The notes beneath the pieces were generated by a model. The model did no database searches. It had not been told where the DNA came from and worked only from the letters and a program-made list of their open reading frames with translations. Below are positions 1 to 14,048 of a stretch of DNA of 64,000 bases, one piece after another. The first letter of the stretch is position 1, and each line of letters starts with the position of its first letter. The stretch spans positions 98,678,252 to 98,742,251 of the forward strand of contig NC_092862.1 in NCBI RefSeq assembly GCF_032062135.1. The letters are read 5' to 3'. The position numbers and the translations under genes are program-made. The stretch comes from Pyxicephalus adspersus. Lineage: Eukaryota > Chordata > Amphibia > Anura > Pyxicephalidae.

Positions 1-35
1 ATTTTTTTTTAGGGCTATGGGTAATGTGTGTGCCA

Positions 36-251
36 TTAGAAAGAATGATTTTTTAGGGGAACAGTGACTTTTAATACAAGCTCGCCAGTGTAAAGCTGCC
101 GGAGATGCGCGGCTCTGGCCGCGATCTTTTTCAGTTGCTGAATAGCTCGATCGCGTACGATTTGGGATCTCGAATATGAATGCGCGACCGATAATCCGAT
201 TCTGCTTGATGAATCAGGGGCATGATACTTTGGTTTATACACATTATTCAC
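36..251 (-). other. CpG-rich block with a 71-codon open frame, unidentified
   Basis: Within 80-230 the sequence is unusually rich in CG dinucleotides (GCCGCGATC, CTCGATCGCGTACGAT, GCGCGACCGATAATCCG). The minus-strand frame spans the block and reads like a basic helical peptide (QQLKKIAARAAHLRQL). I do not recognise it. CpG density like that of the window's MITEs makes a transposon fragment the simpler explanation, but a truncated coding exon cannot be excluded. Confidence 0.35.
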
Positions 252-3200
252 TTAGTGACTTCTTATCTGCTTATACACAAAAACTCAATGATTAGTCTCA
301 TGAATCCTAACTTCTGCTGCAATATTCAAATGGTAGGGTCACAATTCGGTGTCAAAAACAAACAAAAAAAATGATGTTTTGGTGGAAGCTAGTTCCAGAA
401 ACAAAATAGTATAAAACGGTATATTTGAAATAAATAATTATTTTTTACTGCAGTAAAACAAAAAACAATACAGAAGCTAGATAAAACTTGTACAGGAAAT
501 CCTGGCATGAGTAAGCTATAATTTATTTAATTATAGGAAAAAAAAGCAGAATTTTGGTTTGGTTTTAAATGGATCAGCTAAACCAATTATTCATTAATAC
601 ACAAAAGACAACATTGTAATATTTGTTTATTTACAAAGTTACTTTGGTAATATATATATAAGTAAAATCATTCATTAATTTACACCCTTTGAAAAATAAT
701 ATCTCCTCCAGTGTGCTCATTTTCTAATCAGGTAAAAATGTATCCAAAAAAATGTTATACTTTGAAATTTACCAATCCCTAAATATATTAAATGCACTTA
801 ATTTTTTAGGGTTTTTTGTGCTTTTATAGGTGATCCTGCCAAGAACCTGACATAGATAATAATATCTATGGGCATGATTTATTAAAGCTCTCCAGGACTT
901 CATGACTATCATAGGAGATCCTCAGTATTGATTGACTATTCTTTTCACATTAAATTTCATTCCCTCTCAAACTTATGACTTACTTGGGGTTGGTGTCAAT
1001 CTACTTAATAAATGCCTTACCCCAGAAGAGGATTGTTAACAAATAAACATTTTTCTGCCTGAAGGGGCTGAATCAATTCAGGAGGGAGAAGAACAAATTC
1101 CAAAAGAACCAAAAAAGAACAACAGCAGCATAAAAGCAATCTATTGCTTTTTGTTATGAGCATGCATTATTATGGCATTATTACGCAAATGTTGAAGAAG
1201 GGAAGAACAAAACTGATTTAGTGGTTTAGAGATGATTGACTATTTTCAGATGGCATGCCAAGGACATCACACATAAAATAAGAGTAATTTCCACTAAATT
1301 ACAAAACAGAAACATTGGAGTTGATTTTCTAAAGGCATATAGGCTGTTGCAAAGCTGACCGTCCAATATTGTCCAGGCAAAAGCCATGTGTTTTTCGTCA
1401 CATTAGATATTTTAACGTATACTTATAGCTTAAAAGCCTTTAGTAAATGAACACTGTTACAAAGCACTATGAAGTGTCATGAGATTGCATTCCTAGGATC
1501 TGATCTTGACCCTCTATGTACCCTTGCAGTAACATATTTCTTATGATAGTAAACTACAACTTCTACAAAAGCATTGTGTTGCAATGTGCTGGAAACCTCC
1601 TTTTGAAGTGCCAGTAGCAGGATTTTGGGAACCAATAAGCTAATAAAATCAGTTCCTTAGTTTAAGATTAGATCATATTTGTCAATAACCATATTTAGGA
1701 CATTGCTTGTTAAAAAAACTGAAGTCATTCTGGTGATGTTTGTGCTATTTTATAGATAGGAAATCAAAAAGATAATGGGCCCAGAGAACTCTAAAACTTG
1801 CTTTACTCTGCAAAGATTGAGTTGTTCCATAGCTTCTCTTGACTAGCAGTAAGGAGAAGGTGATGGAAAGAAATGGGCCAGAGACATCCAGAGGACAACT
1901 GACATTCACTAATAGGATGTAGGTGCCTGGATTTTCAGTAACAATGCAGCCAGGCACCCTTTGATTTCTGCAACTTAACAAATCAAGACTGGCAGGTTTA
2001 ATTTAGGATAACCAAGAATACTAGATTCAGCTATTTAAACATCATTTAAAAAGATGGGCAGCATAGGAAACTTGCCACTTCAACATTTCACTAAATTACA
2101 GTACATATTTATACTTATGTACACTCTGCTCAAGAGATCTTTTCTTTTCAAAATGTTCCTCTTACATAGCTCTCACAATCAGCCCTATCGAGTACACCAT
2201 CACAACACAGGAACCCAATTCCCAGCCAACTAGACATTGTATAGCCACATTTATAAACATTGTAAGTCTGCACATGTTAATAACACCTCTGGCTTTGCTA
2301 GCAAAATAAAAGTAAAATAAATGAATATTACAAGTGAAAGAAATGTTCCCACTTTACTGAAACCTTGCACTGCTCTATCAACATCTGCAATGCTAAACTT
2401 AGTGTTCAACAAGCCAGTTTTCCCCCCTCTTAAGTTATTATCCAGAGGTTTAACCTTTGGTAAACTAACTGCCAAAGCCTTTTAGAAAAAAAAGTCCAAA
2501 CTGTACAGCAAATATTGAAAATAACACACTAGAATGATGGAGGTCTGCATCCCTTCTGGGTGGTCTGTAAAAAGAAATAAAAGTTTTATGTTAAAATCCA
2601 AGTTTTATGATTTTGTTAGATGTCCTCTGGAACAATTTTTACATATTTGAGTAGCCTACTTCATTATTATAAACATTTGATCAAAATGCATATTTGTTCA
2701 CAGTTTTGAGAAAGAATTACCAATAGTATTTCCCTATTTTATCATGCAAACAGATGTGTTCTTTTCAGCTTTAAAGTCTTATTTTGATGTGGTTGGATCT
2801 TTAGGAATGTTTTTAAATGAATATACATTGAGAATGGGGCATGATCCAGGCAGGCAGAGACACCACTTCTTCTAATAAACTATTTTTTTTAGTTTTCTAT
2901 AGCATAAAGATTGAAACCTCTGTCAGGGTATTTTTTTTTATATCTGAGATTTTCCTTCACCTCCTGTCCTAAAGGTGCGACAGTAAGTATAAGGAAACTT
3001 CTCAATAGTGTATCAGTTAGCTTTGTTTTGTAAAGCTAGAAAGATCTGGGGTAATGTTTAGTAGTTGTGGTAGAGGTAATGATGTGGTTCTGGGAAAAGT
3101 GCTTTTGAAAAAGTGCTTTTGGGTGAAAATGTTTGGGAACAGTGCAATTGTTAATCAAGTGAATTCATATCAATAATTTCCAGTTATATAAAGGTATTCA

Positions 3201-3298
3201 GTTATATAAAGGTAATATTGTTCCTGGTAAAATTTTCCCATTTTTCTCATCATGTATCTGGTAACCATAAAAAAATCACAGCAAAAAGGTCACAAGCT
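252..3298. other. Intergenic, no gene seen
   Basis: AT-rich sequence with short TA runs near 650 and no coding, RNA or splice signal that stands out. A GATTTATTAAAGCTCTCCAGG phrase near 878 resembles the repeat arm at 27.75 kb. Confidence 0.6.
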
Positions 3299-3306
3299 AT
3301 TGTAAC

Positions 3307-3560
3307 TAGGGAAGAGTGAGCGAGTTTTTAAAACTCAATCTCGCGGCGAATTCTGCTGTTCTCGCTTACCGAAATTGTAAGCAAGAATGGCCAGTGTAAA
3401 TTCGCTGATCAAGGTCAAATTAAAAAAAAAAATTTTCAAAAAAAAATTTCTTTGATCTTCCGATGGTTTTTGCAAAATCGGTTCACCGAAATTTCGCAGA
3501 CCCATCGGAGGTTTGAGGAAATTTTTGCGAGAATGTCAGCGGCATTCTCACTCATCTCTA
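3307..3560. mobile_element. hAT-type MITE, 254 bp, with perfect 8-bp target duplication
   Basis: ATTGTAAC occurs at 3299-3306 and again at 3561-3568, directly flanking the element. It begins TAGGGAAGAGTGAGCGAG and ends CTCACTCATCTCTA, an imperfect terminal inverted repeat. The left subterminal part (CTCGCGGCGAATTCTG, then CTCGCTTACCGAAATTG) matches the end of the large hAT at 24308 and the right end of the MITE at 25694. The interior contains poly-A and poly-T runs around 3420-3455. Confidence 0.88.
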
Positions 3561-3568
3561 ATTGTAAC

Positions 3569-5177
3569 TTATTATTGCTTATAATTCACCAATTACAACA
3601 ACCACCAACCACTTAACTGAACAGAAAAAAGGATTCAGAGTGCCCTCTTGCTGTCCTAGGTTCCAAAAAACTAGCAAGGAAACTATTCTTAGTAATTTTT
3701 TCACCAAAAATAATCATATTACACTTTAAAAAAAAAAAGTGTAATCATATTACATTTTTAAAAAAAGAGACTCTTCTTTTGTATTTCTCATCTGGATTTT
3801 TCCTATTCTGCTCACCTTGAAATTGGAGTACTATACTGCGTACTCCATCTTCTTCTTTGTGGTAAAACTTATTTAGCTATGTCACAAAGTAAAAGTCAAA
3901 TTTTGCATCTCTTCATTCATTTTTAGGTAAAAAAGAGAGCTAGATTTTAGGAATGGTCATCCTAACTCACCTGCTTCTGTGCTAGAAAACAAAACTTTAC
4001 ATTACAGCACTCGAGCAGGCATGTTAGGGGTACTGAAAGCTTGATTTAGGTTTCACCTTAAGGAAATGGTGACCACACACAGAAATAAAAAAGTTAGATG
4101 ATCTTTATAACTTCTGGCAGTTATAGTCAAAAGTACACCACAAAAAAGTATGTTGCTTTCACAGCTTTCTAAAATTATAATGTGGTCATGAAATCTGCCA
4201 ATTTTAGACAGATTTTGAGCTTTCCATGCTTTATTTTTATAGTAGACCCTTATATTTGCATGGTAGATTCCCTGTAACACATCAAACCTAAAATACAATG
4301 CTGCTTACAATGATTTTGCAGCAGACAACATTTCTAGTGCACCACGCTGGTAAATGCATTATTTATTTATGAAAAATAACTGTGATATTCCAGAGTCAGA
4401 TCTACCTATATTTCTAGAAGTAGGACCATGACAACTGCTACATCTGCTCAGGAGCCTTGATCAGGACAAATATTGGACATCTTGAGATGTTTCCTTTATG
4501 CTCCACAAAAATTGTATTAGCTCAGAATTAACTAATGCACGATTCATTGGCTATTTATTCCTGTCCTAATTAAAGCTAGTATTTCTTGTTGCTTTTCACT
4601 ATTAATTTCTTTAAATATTTGGCATGATAAATCAAATCACTTTGAAACTTTTACAGAAGACTGACTATAAAATCCCTTACCTTTAATTTATGATACTGAT
4701 ATTACAATAAACAGATTTCCTTTGGAGGTTTCAAAAAGGGGGACAAATTAACATTATACAAATTAGGCTACATTCAGAAGAGCATTTTCAATCAATGCAG
4801 CTGACTAATTTGCTTACTCTTAACTGCTAGGGTTTTGGGAGTGGAGTTTTCAGAAGCAATTTTGATAAGTCTTTGCAAGTGTTTGATGTGTGCAGATGGC
4901 ATAGGTTGAGTTTTTCTCATTGGTTGCAAATTTTCATTGGAAAGCTGCTGTCTTGTTGTTGTACTCCAAACTACTTGGAAACACTTTTCAATTACTTGAA
5001 ATCTCTTATAAAAAATTTTAAAAGCGGTCCAATTAAAGTATATGAAAGTGGTTCAGTGATAGACTGCCCTGATACTTCGCATGATGAGTCTTGAAAGAAA
5101 CTGCACAGCAAACACCATTACACAGAGAGATTACAGCCGCTCCAATTGGTTTGGAGGCAGTTGAGGACTGGTTGACA
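3569..5177. other. Intergenic, no gene seen
   Basis: AT-rich. A small hairpin, ATTACACTT/AAGTGTAAT around an A-rich loop, lies at about 3718-3746. Nothing else is recognisable. Confidence 0.6.
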
Positions 5178-5470
5178 GTGGGTATTATTAGTATTATTAT
5201 TATTAGCCAGTATCTATATAGCGCTGACATATTACACAGCTTTTTACACAGTTGATTGTCATATCACTAACTGTCCCTCAAATAGGCTCACAAACTAAAG
5301 TTAAAGCCATATGTCATTAATGTAGTCTAAGGACAATTTTTTAGGAAAAGGTTAGGATTAACATAACTGCAAATATTTTGGGATGCGGGAGGAAACCCAT
5401 GCAGACACAGGGAGAGCCTGCAAACTTCCTGCAGATAGTGTCCTGGCCAGGGTTGTGTTGGTGATCCAGT
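5178..5470 (-). mobile_element. tRNA-derived SINE of DANA/Mermaid type, L2-like tail (minus strand)
   Basis: Read on the minus strand, a CAGGACACTATCTGCAGGAA block leads into GCAGGCTCTCCCTGTGTCTG, then TTTCCTCCCGCATCCC. This is the strongly conserved core of a widespread fish and amphibian SINE group. The 3' part ends in GCTGTGTAATATGTCAGCGC and an ATAATAATAAT-type tail at 5178-5205. The tRNA-like head is incomplete, so the copy is 5'-truncated or decayed. Confidence 0.75.
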
Positions 5471-8400
5471 GATGCTGGTCCAGTCGTAATTAGCAGTGGT
5501 TCTGCCCTAAAAAAAGCCTTTAGTAAGCCTTTGTGTAACTTATTCCTAGTTACCAATCAACATCAGACTTGTTATTGAATCTGAGATATCAAAGGACAAT
5601 TTTTCTGACTTTGTTCCCCCTGCAGCTAAAGTGTTCTATCTCCAAAAGTTGGGAGGTATGCAGTATTGAACTTTACAGGGAATTAAAATGTAGCTAATCC
5701 ACAATTGCTTGTAGAACAATAATAAATGTATACATTTAGAAATAAATGTAAAAAATAAAAATACCAAAGATCCTGTGTGGTTTATACATTCAACTAATAA
5801 AGAACCAAAAATGAAAGGAAGGAAAGGTGTAATTCTGACACTCAGCAACATTCTTTGGTGGAGAATCTTCCAGGTCAATGTGTTTTAACTGGCAGTAATT
5901 GGTTCTCAACCACAGAAAATGTTGATGTGTGATGTAATAGTATAAGTAGGCCCTGAAATTAAAAACAAGGTTCATTTTACACTTTTGGAAGTGAATCGAG
6001 TTGCTCTGTTGGTTACAGTTCACTGAAGGTAAGGATTCCAATAGTTTAGTCATTCACTGTAAAATGGTGACTCATGGGATGAGTTCATAAGTTAGAGCAG
6101 TACAGTTGATGGAAAGGTGAACAGGGAAGGGGGGACTTTTAGGTAAAGGACTGCAAATAGTAAGGATGGATGGCTAGGTGGAATTCATAAATTGTTCCCT
6201 GAAGCCCCCTTCTGCTTTCATTTGTTGAAGTTAAACATTATTTACAAGCAGGATGTCAACAGATTTTCTTCTTTTCAGCAACTTGCTTTGTCTAGATGAT
6301 AGAACTGGAGTAAAACTCACCACCCTCCCTGCTCCTGCAGGTTTGTTCTACCATCTCCTAGTACCAATGAGTAAATAACCCTTGCAGTAAAACCCACTAC
6401 AAGACTAAAACTTTTTTTCTTCTGGAGTTCAACTTTAACTCAAGACTGAATTTGAGGAATGTTTTATATTAACCCAAAAAAAATTGGAGCCTGGAATATT
6501 TACCAGCAGTAGATGATTGGTAAAAATCAGTTGCACAATCATATAAGGAAGATTTCTATCTTCCTCTGCATATTTATAATATTTGGATTATTTGAAGGAC
6601 TCACAGGTTAGGGCTTGGGTATTACACAATCTTCATTCTAGAACTGGTTCTAGAACCATATAGGATTAAGAAGATCCCACAAAAGGTTCTTTTTAACAAA
6701 AGAATTAATTTTGAATTTTATATGACAGTTGTTCATACTCTGATATTTTTAAAGCATTTAAAACGCTGTTAACATTTACAATAGGTGGTTTACCTGCTTT
6801 GGAATTAATCAATGTATTAATGTTGAAATGTGTTTAAATAAACCTGTCTATCCTGACTGTTATCAATTTTCCCCTTAACTTTACAAAATAGGTTTTCCAA
6901 TATTCTTAAGATTTGTGGATGTTTATCCTAATTTCCAGCTAAAATGGTTCTTAGAAATAAATGTAGAGTATTCATGGGATGTTTTTTTCTGATTCCCTTC
7001 TACAGAAATTTTCCTTAACTTACATGGCAGTACACCTTCAACCAATGTTTACCTTGACATGGCACATTTTCATTTAGCTGCACCACATGTTTATAAATGT
7101 GTTGTGTTGTAAAAAACACAGCTGGTTGATTCAAGGGTGAGCTAGAGATCTAAAAAAGGCTGTTTATATTGTTCAAAAGTACAATCTAGACTTGGGACTA
7201 TGCCTTTCTGTGTGGGCCCTGTAATTCTTGAAGTGAGCGATTACATAAATGCAGCTGTACAAAGCACTGCAGCCTCGACAAAATTAACATAAGGCTATAT
7301 TATTCATCAAATCTACTCATGCTGAACATTTCAAAATAGTGACAAGCTTAGACAAAGCAAATCATGGGGCTTAAGCTGTAATATAGGGATTTAGAGGTGC
7401 ATTGCTAAAGTATTGTCAAATCAACAAATCTGTGTTTGGTTAAAATTTTCAACAATGTTTACCATTATAACTTCAGGCAAACAGTTAAAATTGTCTTAGG
7501 CTAAGGTCAGACAGGCGGAGAATTTGCAGTGAGGTTACCAGTTTTTAAGCTCTTGAACCATGTCTGCTCATAAAGAATGAAGTCTACACAGAGAGTTTGC
7601 ACACTGGCAGATCAACATGTACTAGCAAACATGTGTCAAAGTCTGTACCAAATAGAAACTGTTATAAGCTTTACATGTTTCATAAATCTATTAAAAGTAG
7701 TTTTCTAAACTATATAAATATACAATTCACTACAACCATTGTCACTTATTTGTTACAATATTGTAATCAATCAATTGTTACAATATTGGACCATTATGAA
7801 CCTGTGCAGCCATTTGGGCAGGCAAGCACCCATTTCCCGCTACCTGTTTGACAAAAGGCTTGTAACTTTTGGGATTCACAAACCTCTCCCAAACAGAATG
7901 ATACCACATTTTTGTTGGAGTTAAGAGACATTGTAGTGTCACCTTTTTGGCCCGAATGACCACTAAAGGAGATTTTAGGATGAAGATTTTAGATAAAAAA
8001 TATTCAGCAAACCTGGAATAGATTTTCTAAAGTGAATATTCCTATAGTCATAATGGGAACAGAGTATCAAAGACAGCTGTAGATTTATAACAAGATCAAC
8101 AGATTATGATCAACATATCAAAGTTATCATTTTCCACAGAATCACTTTACAGCAGAAAGTACATTTCTATACTAATGGTGAAAGTGCCTCTAAATTTTGC
8201 CATTTGATGTTGTCTACCACTAAAAAACATCCATAATTCGTGTTTTAATAAGTTCCATCAACAGGGGTCATTACAAAGGCTGATCAGTTTATTCAATTAC
8301 TTAATTTAGGGTTTCCTGTGCTATTACTGCTAAATCTGTTATTAGCAATGGGTTGTCACGATTGACAATGGATTTATATTGCCAAATGGCATTTTTAAAG

Positions 8401-11400
8401 CTTCATCTATTTCTCATAAATAAAATGTATTTTTAAAGTTGGTTTGTTCCAGGAACATGGTATTTCCAGAAAGGACTTTTTCATGGTGTACTGTGGTTAT
8501 TTATATTAAAATTTTTGTGGGAATGGATAAAAGATTGTAAAATACTTTGTACCTATGCCTCTGAGACAGGGCAGATATCTGGTTGGCCCCTTTTTATTAT
8601 CCAATATCAGTGTCTAGCTTACCATAAGTTTGAACCATCAGTGGCTTGGATACCATAAAGTATTACTTGGCAGATTTTAGTGTATATGATTAGCTATTTC
8701 CTAAATCATTCACACTGCTAAGTCAAGTTGATTTCTGTTAAACACATTACTGTCAACTTTTTAAACCATAGCTCTAAAAAGAAATTCAACTTCCTAATGA
8801 TCTTTTCAATGTTAAAAGGATAGCATGTCCGCTTTTACTACAATAAAAAGAGTCTATAAAGCATTTGCTAAAATAAATATTTAAATGCATCTGTGAAATA
8901 TGTAATCAAGTACAAATTACCTTATCAGCATATGAGCATATATATAAGTGTTTTAGTACATACTTACAGTCGAGTAATTGTGGGCAACTAATAATAATAC
9001 TTGATATTTTTTTTTCAAATATTTTTTGTTGGGTTTTAGACAACTATTACACAACAAAAAACAGCATTACAAAAAGGTACAATTGGGGTAGGAATGAACT
9101 GGTTGATAAAACATAGGATGATTGGCCATCATAGTCCAGGTAGTTAAGAACAATAGGTAAGATCAGTCTTGTTGCCCTGGAACATTATAGGGTGGTACAT
9201 TAACAAAAACACAATAAAAAAAAAAAAAGAAAGGGGGGATGAACAACACTAGTGCACTGCACATGAAAGTTAATATGAACAATAATAGTAATACCACTGG
9301 CCATGGTGTGCTAGGAGGTGTAGAAGGGGCCTAATAGTGTTTTACTTGGCCACTTGACTATGGGCAGAGCTTGGGGACACCAGTGTGCCCCAGAAAGTTA
9401 CGTTTAATATGTACCAGGAGGAGTACAGGAAACGGTCACAAATATTTCTTCTGTTCCGGATCCTGCATAACTTTTTATAAAAAGGTGTACTGTTTTTTCA
9501 GAAATTTGGTGTGGTGTTTATCCTTCCCTTTGATGATGTTTCAAAAGAAAAAGCAAAACATTCTTGTTAATTTTTTGGTGTTAAAAAAAGACTTAAAGCA
9601 AGACCCCCGGCCCAAATACCTGCAGCATAAATCATGAAACAGCTCTGTCCATTGCCAACCCCTCAGCCCTGCGTAAACTATGCCTCTGGTGAACTTGTAG
9701 CTTATTCAGGCCTTTCCTTAGCTTCAAACAGCTGAAAAGATTAGTGGGGGAGAAGAGTAAGAAAACAGTAACAGTAATGCTTCTGGACCTTACCTTTTTA
9801 TTCAACAGCCCTATTTTAAAAATGACATAACACTAGTGTTACAGGGCATTGGGCATTTTTTAAACTAACTATTGAGTAGCAGAAATTGCTTGCTTTCAGT
9901 CTGTCTCTCTTTATTTGGATCATTTTACAATCTCTATAGATATACCAGGCAGAAATCAGAAGAAAGAGCTGATAAACTGAGATATGTGTAAGCTTAAGCT
10001 GCTAAGCTTTGTAAACATATTTTCCCAGCAAAATGGTTAATATTTTCCTAAATGTAAGAAATATAGCCAAGAGAACCAGTTACTTCCTGGTTATACACAG
10101 ATGCTGTGCAATTTTCGCAATGCTTATTTTTTGTTCTTAATCTAATTAAAGATAAAATGTTTTTAAAATGATAAACTTACCCTGAAACATATCAACAGTA
10201 AGGATTTCAGTACTGAAATCACAACATGAATGTATGATTCACTCAAAAACATGGTCTCAATTAGTAATAAGCTGTAGTAATACAAATAAAGTAAAAAAAA
10301 AAGAAAAAGTAACATAGGTTTGGAATATATGCTGTAAACTGACAATAGATTGTTTTGGACAGAGTGAAATGAGTGGGAAGATACCTTGTCAAAGATTTTA
10401 GTTATAGTTTCAGGCTGTGTGAATTAACCTCAAAGGTAATTATTTTTCATTAATATTGATCAGCCTGCTAATCATTATTATTCCCATATCTTAGATTGTA
10501 AAAACAAAAAGTACTGTAGTAAAAAAAAAAATCAATCTGCTTTCCTTCTTCCAGCTGTATAAATGTATTTCAGTCTGCCCACGTTCTGTCATTAAACAAA
10601 TAATTTATAGCTGGTCAGCACTCCTGGTAATTCACCTTATGAAGCAGTGTAACAAACCCCTTTTCTGTGTTTCTGCTCTGTAGCTTACCGAATTACTTGC
10701 AGCTGGTTTAAATCAAATACTCCCCCTCTTTCCTCTTTGTCTTTCCTTTCCTGAAAAAGCTGGAAAGGGTGTGTAGTTTCTAGAAATTATAATTTTTTTC
10801 TACTCTTGCTAGAATATTTCTCTTGCCATTTAACAAGCAGTTAAATATTCTGGTGAATAGTACGGGGTTGAAGACTGTATGTGGATTTTCTTTGGTGAAG
10901 AAGGCCACATGCAGGTCAGTTACTGAATTTGCATGGATGTTTTTTTTCCAAGAGGCCTAATGGCTCCATTCTCAGTCAATTCTAGATAAACAATCTAACA
11001 TACTTTTTTCCTTTTTTCATGCTGAGCTATATCACACATACTACATCTACATTTCAAAGTGCAGAGTGAGCATTATGTGAAATGCATGCAAGTTGCTGTG
11101 TGTTGGATTTGGAGGCCCCATCACTATGAGAGTTGCTTTTCTCATTAACCCTTTTTTCCCCAAAGTTTTTAGACAGGTCATGTAACAAGAAAGGTTCTCT
11201 TTTTCCTATATTTGTCATTATTAATTATGTCAGTACTCCTCTCTGCATTGATATACAGTAAATAAAGGGTGCTGTGGTGAGGATTCCTCAGTAGGGAAAG
11301 AGGGTGACTCAGGCTCAGGATGACAAATTTTCACAGTATATTCATTTTTCTCAAATACCCCTTTTAAAAGTGTGAGCCACAAAATCTCCAGAGCTGTAAA

Positions 11401-12091
11401 AACCACCTCACCGAAAAGGCAACTAGCTAGATTTCACACCACATGCACAGAGATATTTCTAGACCCATTTCTAAAGCTCATCTGATCACCGCTTTATATA
11501 CTAAATCTTATTTACCGTTTAAAAGTCTCCCATTATTAAAAGTGTTGATCAGATCCCCAGATCCCCCGTTCTATTTAAATAGGCCTCTTAAGATAATAGA
11601 TGATTATGTATGCATATGTATCCTAACTTTGTACATGACATGTATGTTCCTGTCCCACCACTGTGGGATGATCGATAATAAAAATATATACATGTATATT
11701 GTTTAATTTTTTATTACTCAGCTACAATCACAAGGGGGCTGATAGGCCAATGTCAGGTACTGTTTACGGAATTATCTGTTATCCCCCTGCTGTCTCCTGT
11801 GTCTATAGCCTGTGCAGATCAGTTTTATTGATACCTGGATCACTTGTAATGTGATTCTCACAAGGGCATGATACTAAAAAGCAAACCTTCTACTTCCCTG
11901 CCATATTTATTTGGTAAACAGTCATAGTAGTTACTAATCGAGTTTCTTGGTCCTCCAAAAGTCCTCCTACTATTGGAAACTTACCAGGAAATGGTTATTT
12001 TACAACAGACAAGGAAGGGATTAATGATTGTTGTCCTGTAAACTCACTGTATATGTTACAATCTGACCATAAAATTTTTGTTCCTTCAACA
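5471..12091. other. Intergenic, no gene seen
   Basis: Long AT-rich stretch without supported genes. TTAGGCTAAGGTCAGACAGG at about 7497 and the poly-A-flanked block at 9000-9235 look repeat-like, but their families were not identified. Confidence 0.55.
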
Positions 12092-12411
12092 TTCCCCACC
12101 TCCTAGTTGTAAGCTGTTCGGGGCAATGTACTCTCCTCCTCCCATTTCACTGTCTGTATCTGTCAGTAATTTTCAAGCCTTATTTAATGTACAGCGCTGC
12201 ATAATATGTTGCCACTATATAAATCCTATTTCCTAACCCCGGCCAACCCAAGCCATGTAATGCAGAAGTCGGCCAGAGATCACTGAGGATGCCGCTGGAT
12301 CGAGGGGAGCAGGTAGGATTTTTTTTCTACTCAGGGTTACCACTTTTGGTATGTAACATTCACCCCGAGCCACACTCGGGAATACCGCCAAGGCGGTTAA
12401 TAATAATAATG
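12092..12411 (+). mobile_element. L2-type LINE/SINE 3' tail interrupted by a MITE
   Basis: CCCCACCTCCTAGTTGTAAGC, then CTGTCTGTATCTGTCAG, then CAGCGCTGCATAATATGTTG and TATATAAATCCTATTT form the recurrent tail seen at three other + strand sites or their reverse. Its terminal TAATAATAAT run resumes only at 12401, after a 168-bp MITE. The resemblance to the mammalian L2 3' end (AGATTGTAAGCTC...) is the basis for the L2 label. Confidence 0.65.
12233..12400. mobile_element. TTAA-type MITE nested in an L2-type tail
   Basis: The insert ends ACACTCGGGAATACCGCCAAGGCGGTTAA-like at 12400, closely matching the right end of the 62.4-kb element (ACACTCGGGATTACC...GGGGGGTTAA). The left border CTAA at 12233 looks like a mutated TTAA. 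The surrounding L2 tail continues on both sides, which fixes the insertion order: LINE tail first, MITE second. Confidence 0.65.
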
Positions 12412-14013
12412 ACTTCAGAATTACCAAAAACAATATAATATAAGGTCCTATCTAAATTATCCAATATCGGCTTATCCAATTAGGCTCTCCCAACCACTAC
12501 AATGGTGTTGATAAAGATAAAGGAGATTGTACAGCTACTTTGTCCTCACAAAACTTGTATTACTGTGTTACTGTACCCGAGGAAGCTCTTTAAGGGAACG
12601 TATTTCTGGAACGTTGGCACATCACAGATTTCCACGTTACAGTCTGGATTTGTGGACCATTATTTTGGATGAGTAGTTATTGACTGTATAGTGCCACTTT
12701 GGATGGCCATTTGGAAGATCACTTACAGTTGTAAGGATCTCAAGTATCTATATTGTACCTTTGAGAAGCATTGTGCTTACAATTTACAATCCTGCCTATA
12801 GACCCCTCTGTTTTGTCTTTATTTGTGCATATTCTCACATAACTTGCATTAGAGTGTGGAATGAAAAGTGAAACTGCAGAGGCCAGATAATGCATCTAAA
12901 CATGTATTGATAAAAATGAGATGGCAGCCATTGCTGAGCTCCAATTGATTGTCACCAGGCTATTTCTGGCTTCATTAGGTCACTGATTCGGTTCAAGCAA
13001 TCAAGAAGTGACGTTAGAACTTCTGAACCAGGTACTGTAAATAAGTTTTTTCAGAAGGACAGGTCAGCAATACAACTCCTCATTTAATTTACAGAACAGA
13101 TTTACTAATCCTACATTTTTTTCTGATAACCTTGGAGCCAAGAGAGCCTAGACTCAATATAAATGGGGTGTTAATTGATTTGAATGCTGATTCGAGCAAA
13201 CACGCTTTATGCTTTAAATCAGGATGTGCCATTTATTTATCCAAAATCATTTTATAAATGTTTTTTTCTTTTTGTAGCTGGTCAAATGACTGCAAATCTT
13301 GTATGGTCTACACAGCAGGCTGGATGGTGGGCGAGGATAACTTGTGCAGTGAGGTCCTGCTGGAGACTTGCCCTAGTACATATAAATTATGTATAAGGTT
13401 CTCCCCCTCTCTTCAACTTGCACTCCAAATTCATGCAGAGAAAAGTGTGTTGTGTATAAGTTTTACTATACTGAAAGCATTTGGCTGACATTTACACTTC
13501 TCAGAACCTCTGTTGCTGCTGCATTCTACATTCAGTATATACTTAGGAGTATAGGAGCTTAATGCGTAAAGAACACACCAGGCTGAGGATATGTTCTGAT
13601 GAGCACATTGGTTGAAATGTAGAAATATGTAACGTTAAAATGAACAAGGAACATGATGTATCTGTTTTCTCTTTAACATTTAGAGCTCTATTTAAAAAAA
13701 TGGAAATCTGACATTCCTTCAAATATTCCCTGGTGGGAATCAATTACTGCCATTGAAACACATGGACCTGGAAGATTCCCACAAGAGAATGAATGATTCC
13801 CTTTTTTTAATAGATCTATTAGAGACATGTTAGTGAAAGCAACATTAACCAAACAATCACTGCAAGTGAATCCTTAATGTATTTTAAAATACAAGTATTA
13901 GAAATATACACCTGCAGTAAATGTTTCGTTAATGTCACGATTACAATGTTAAAAAGTAATTCTATCTAGGTATGCATTCAGCAATTTACTGTGTCAAAAT
14001 ACATCAATTTATG

Positions 14014-14048
<35 letters not shown>

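Noticed and set aside
9371..9637. 88-codon + strand frame
   Set aside because: No motif, no splice or promoter context, and a length common by chance here.
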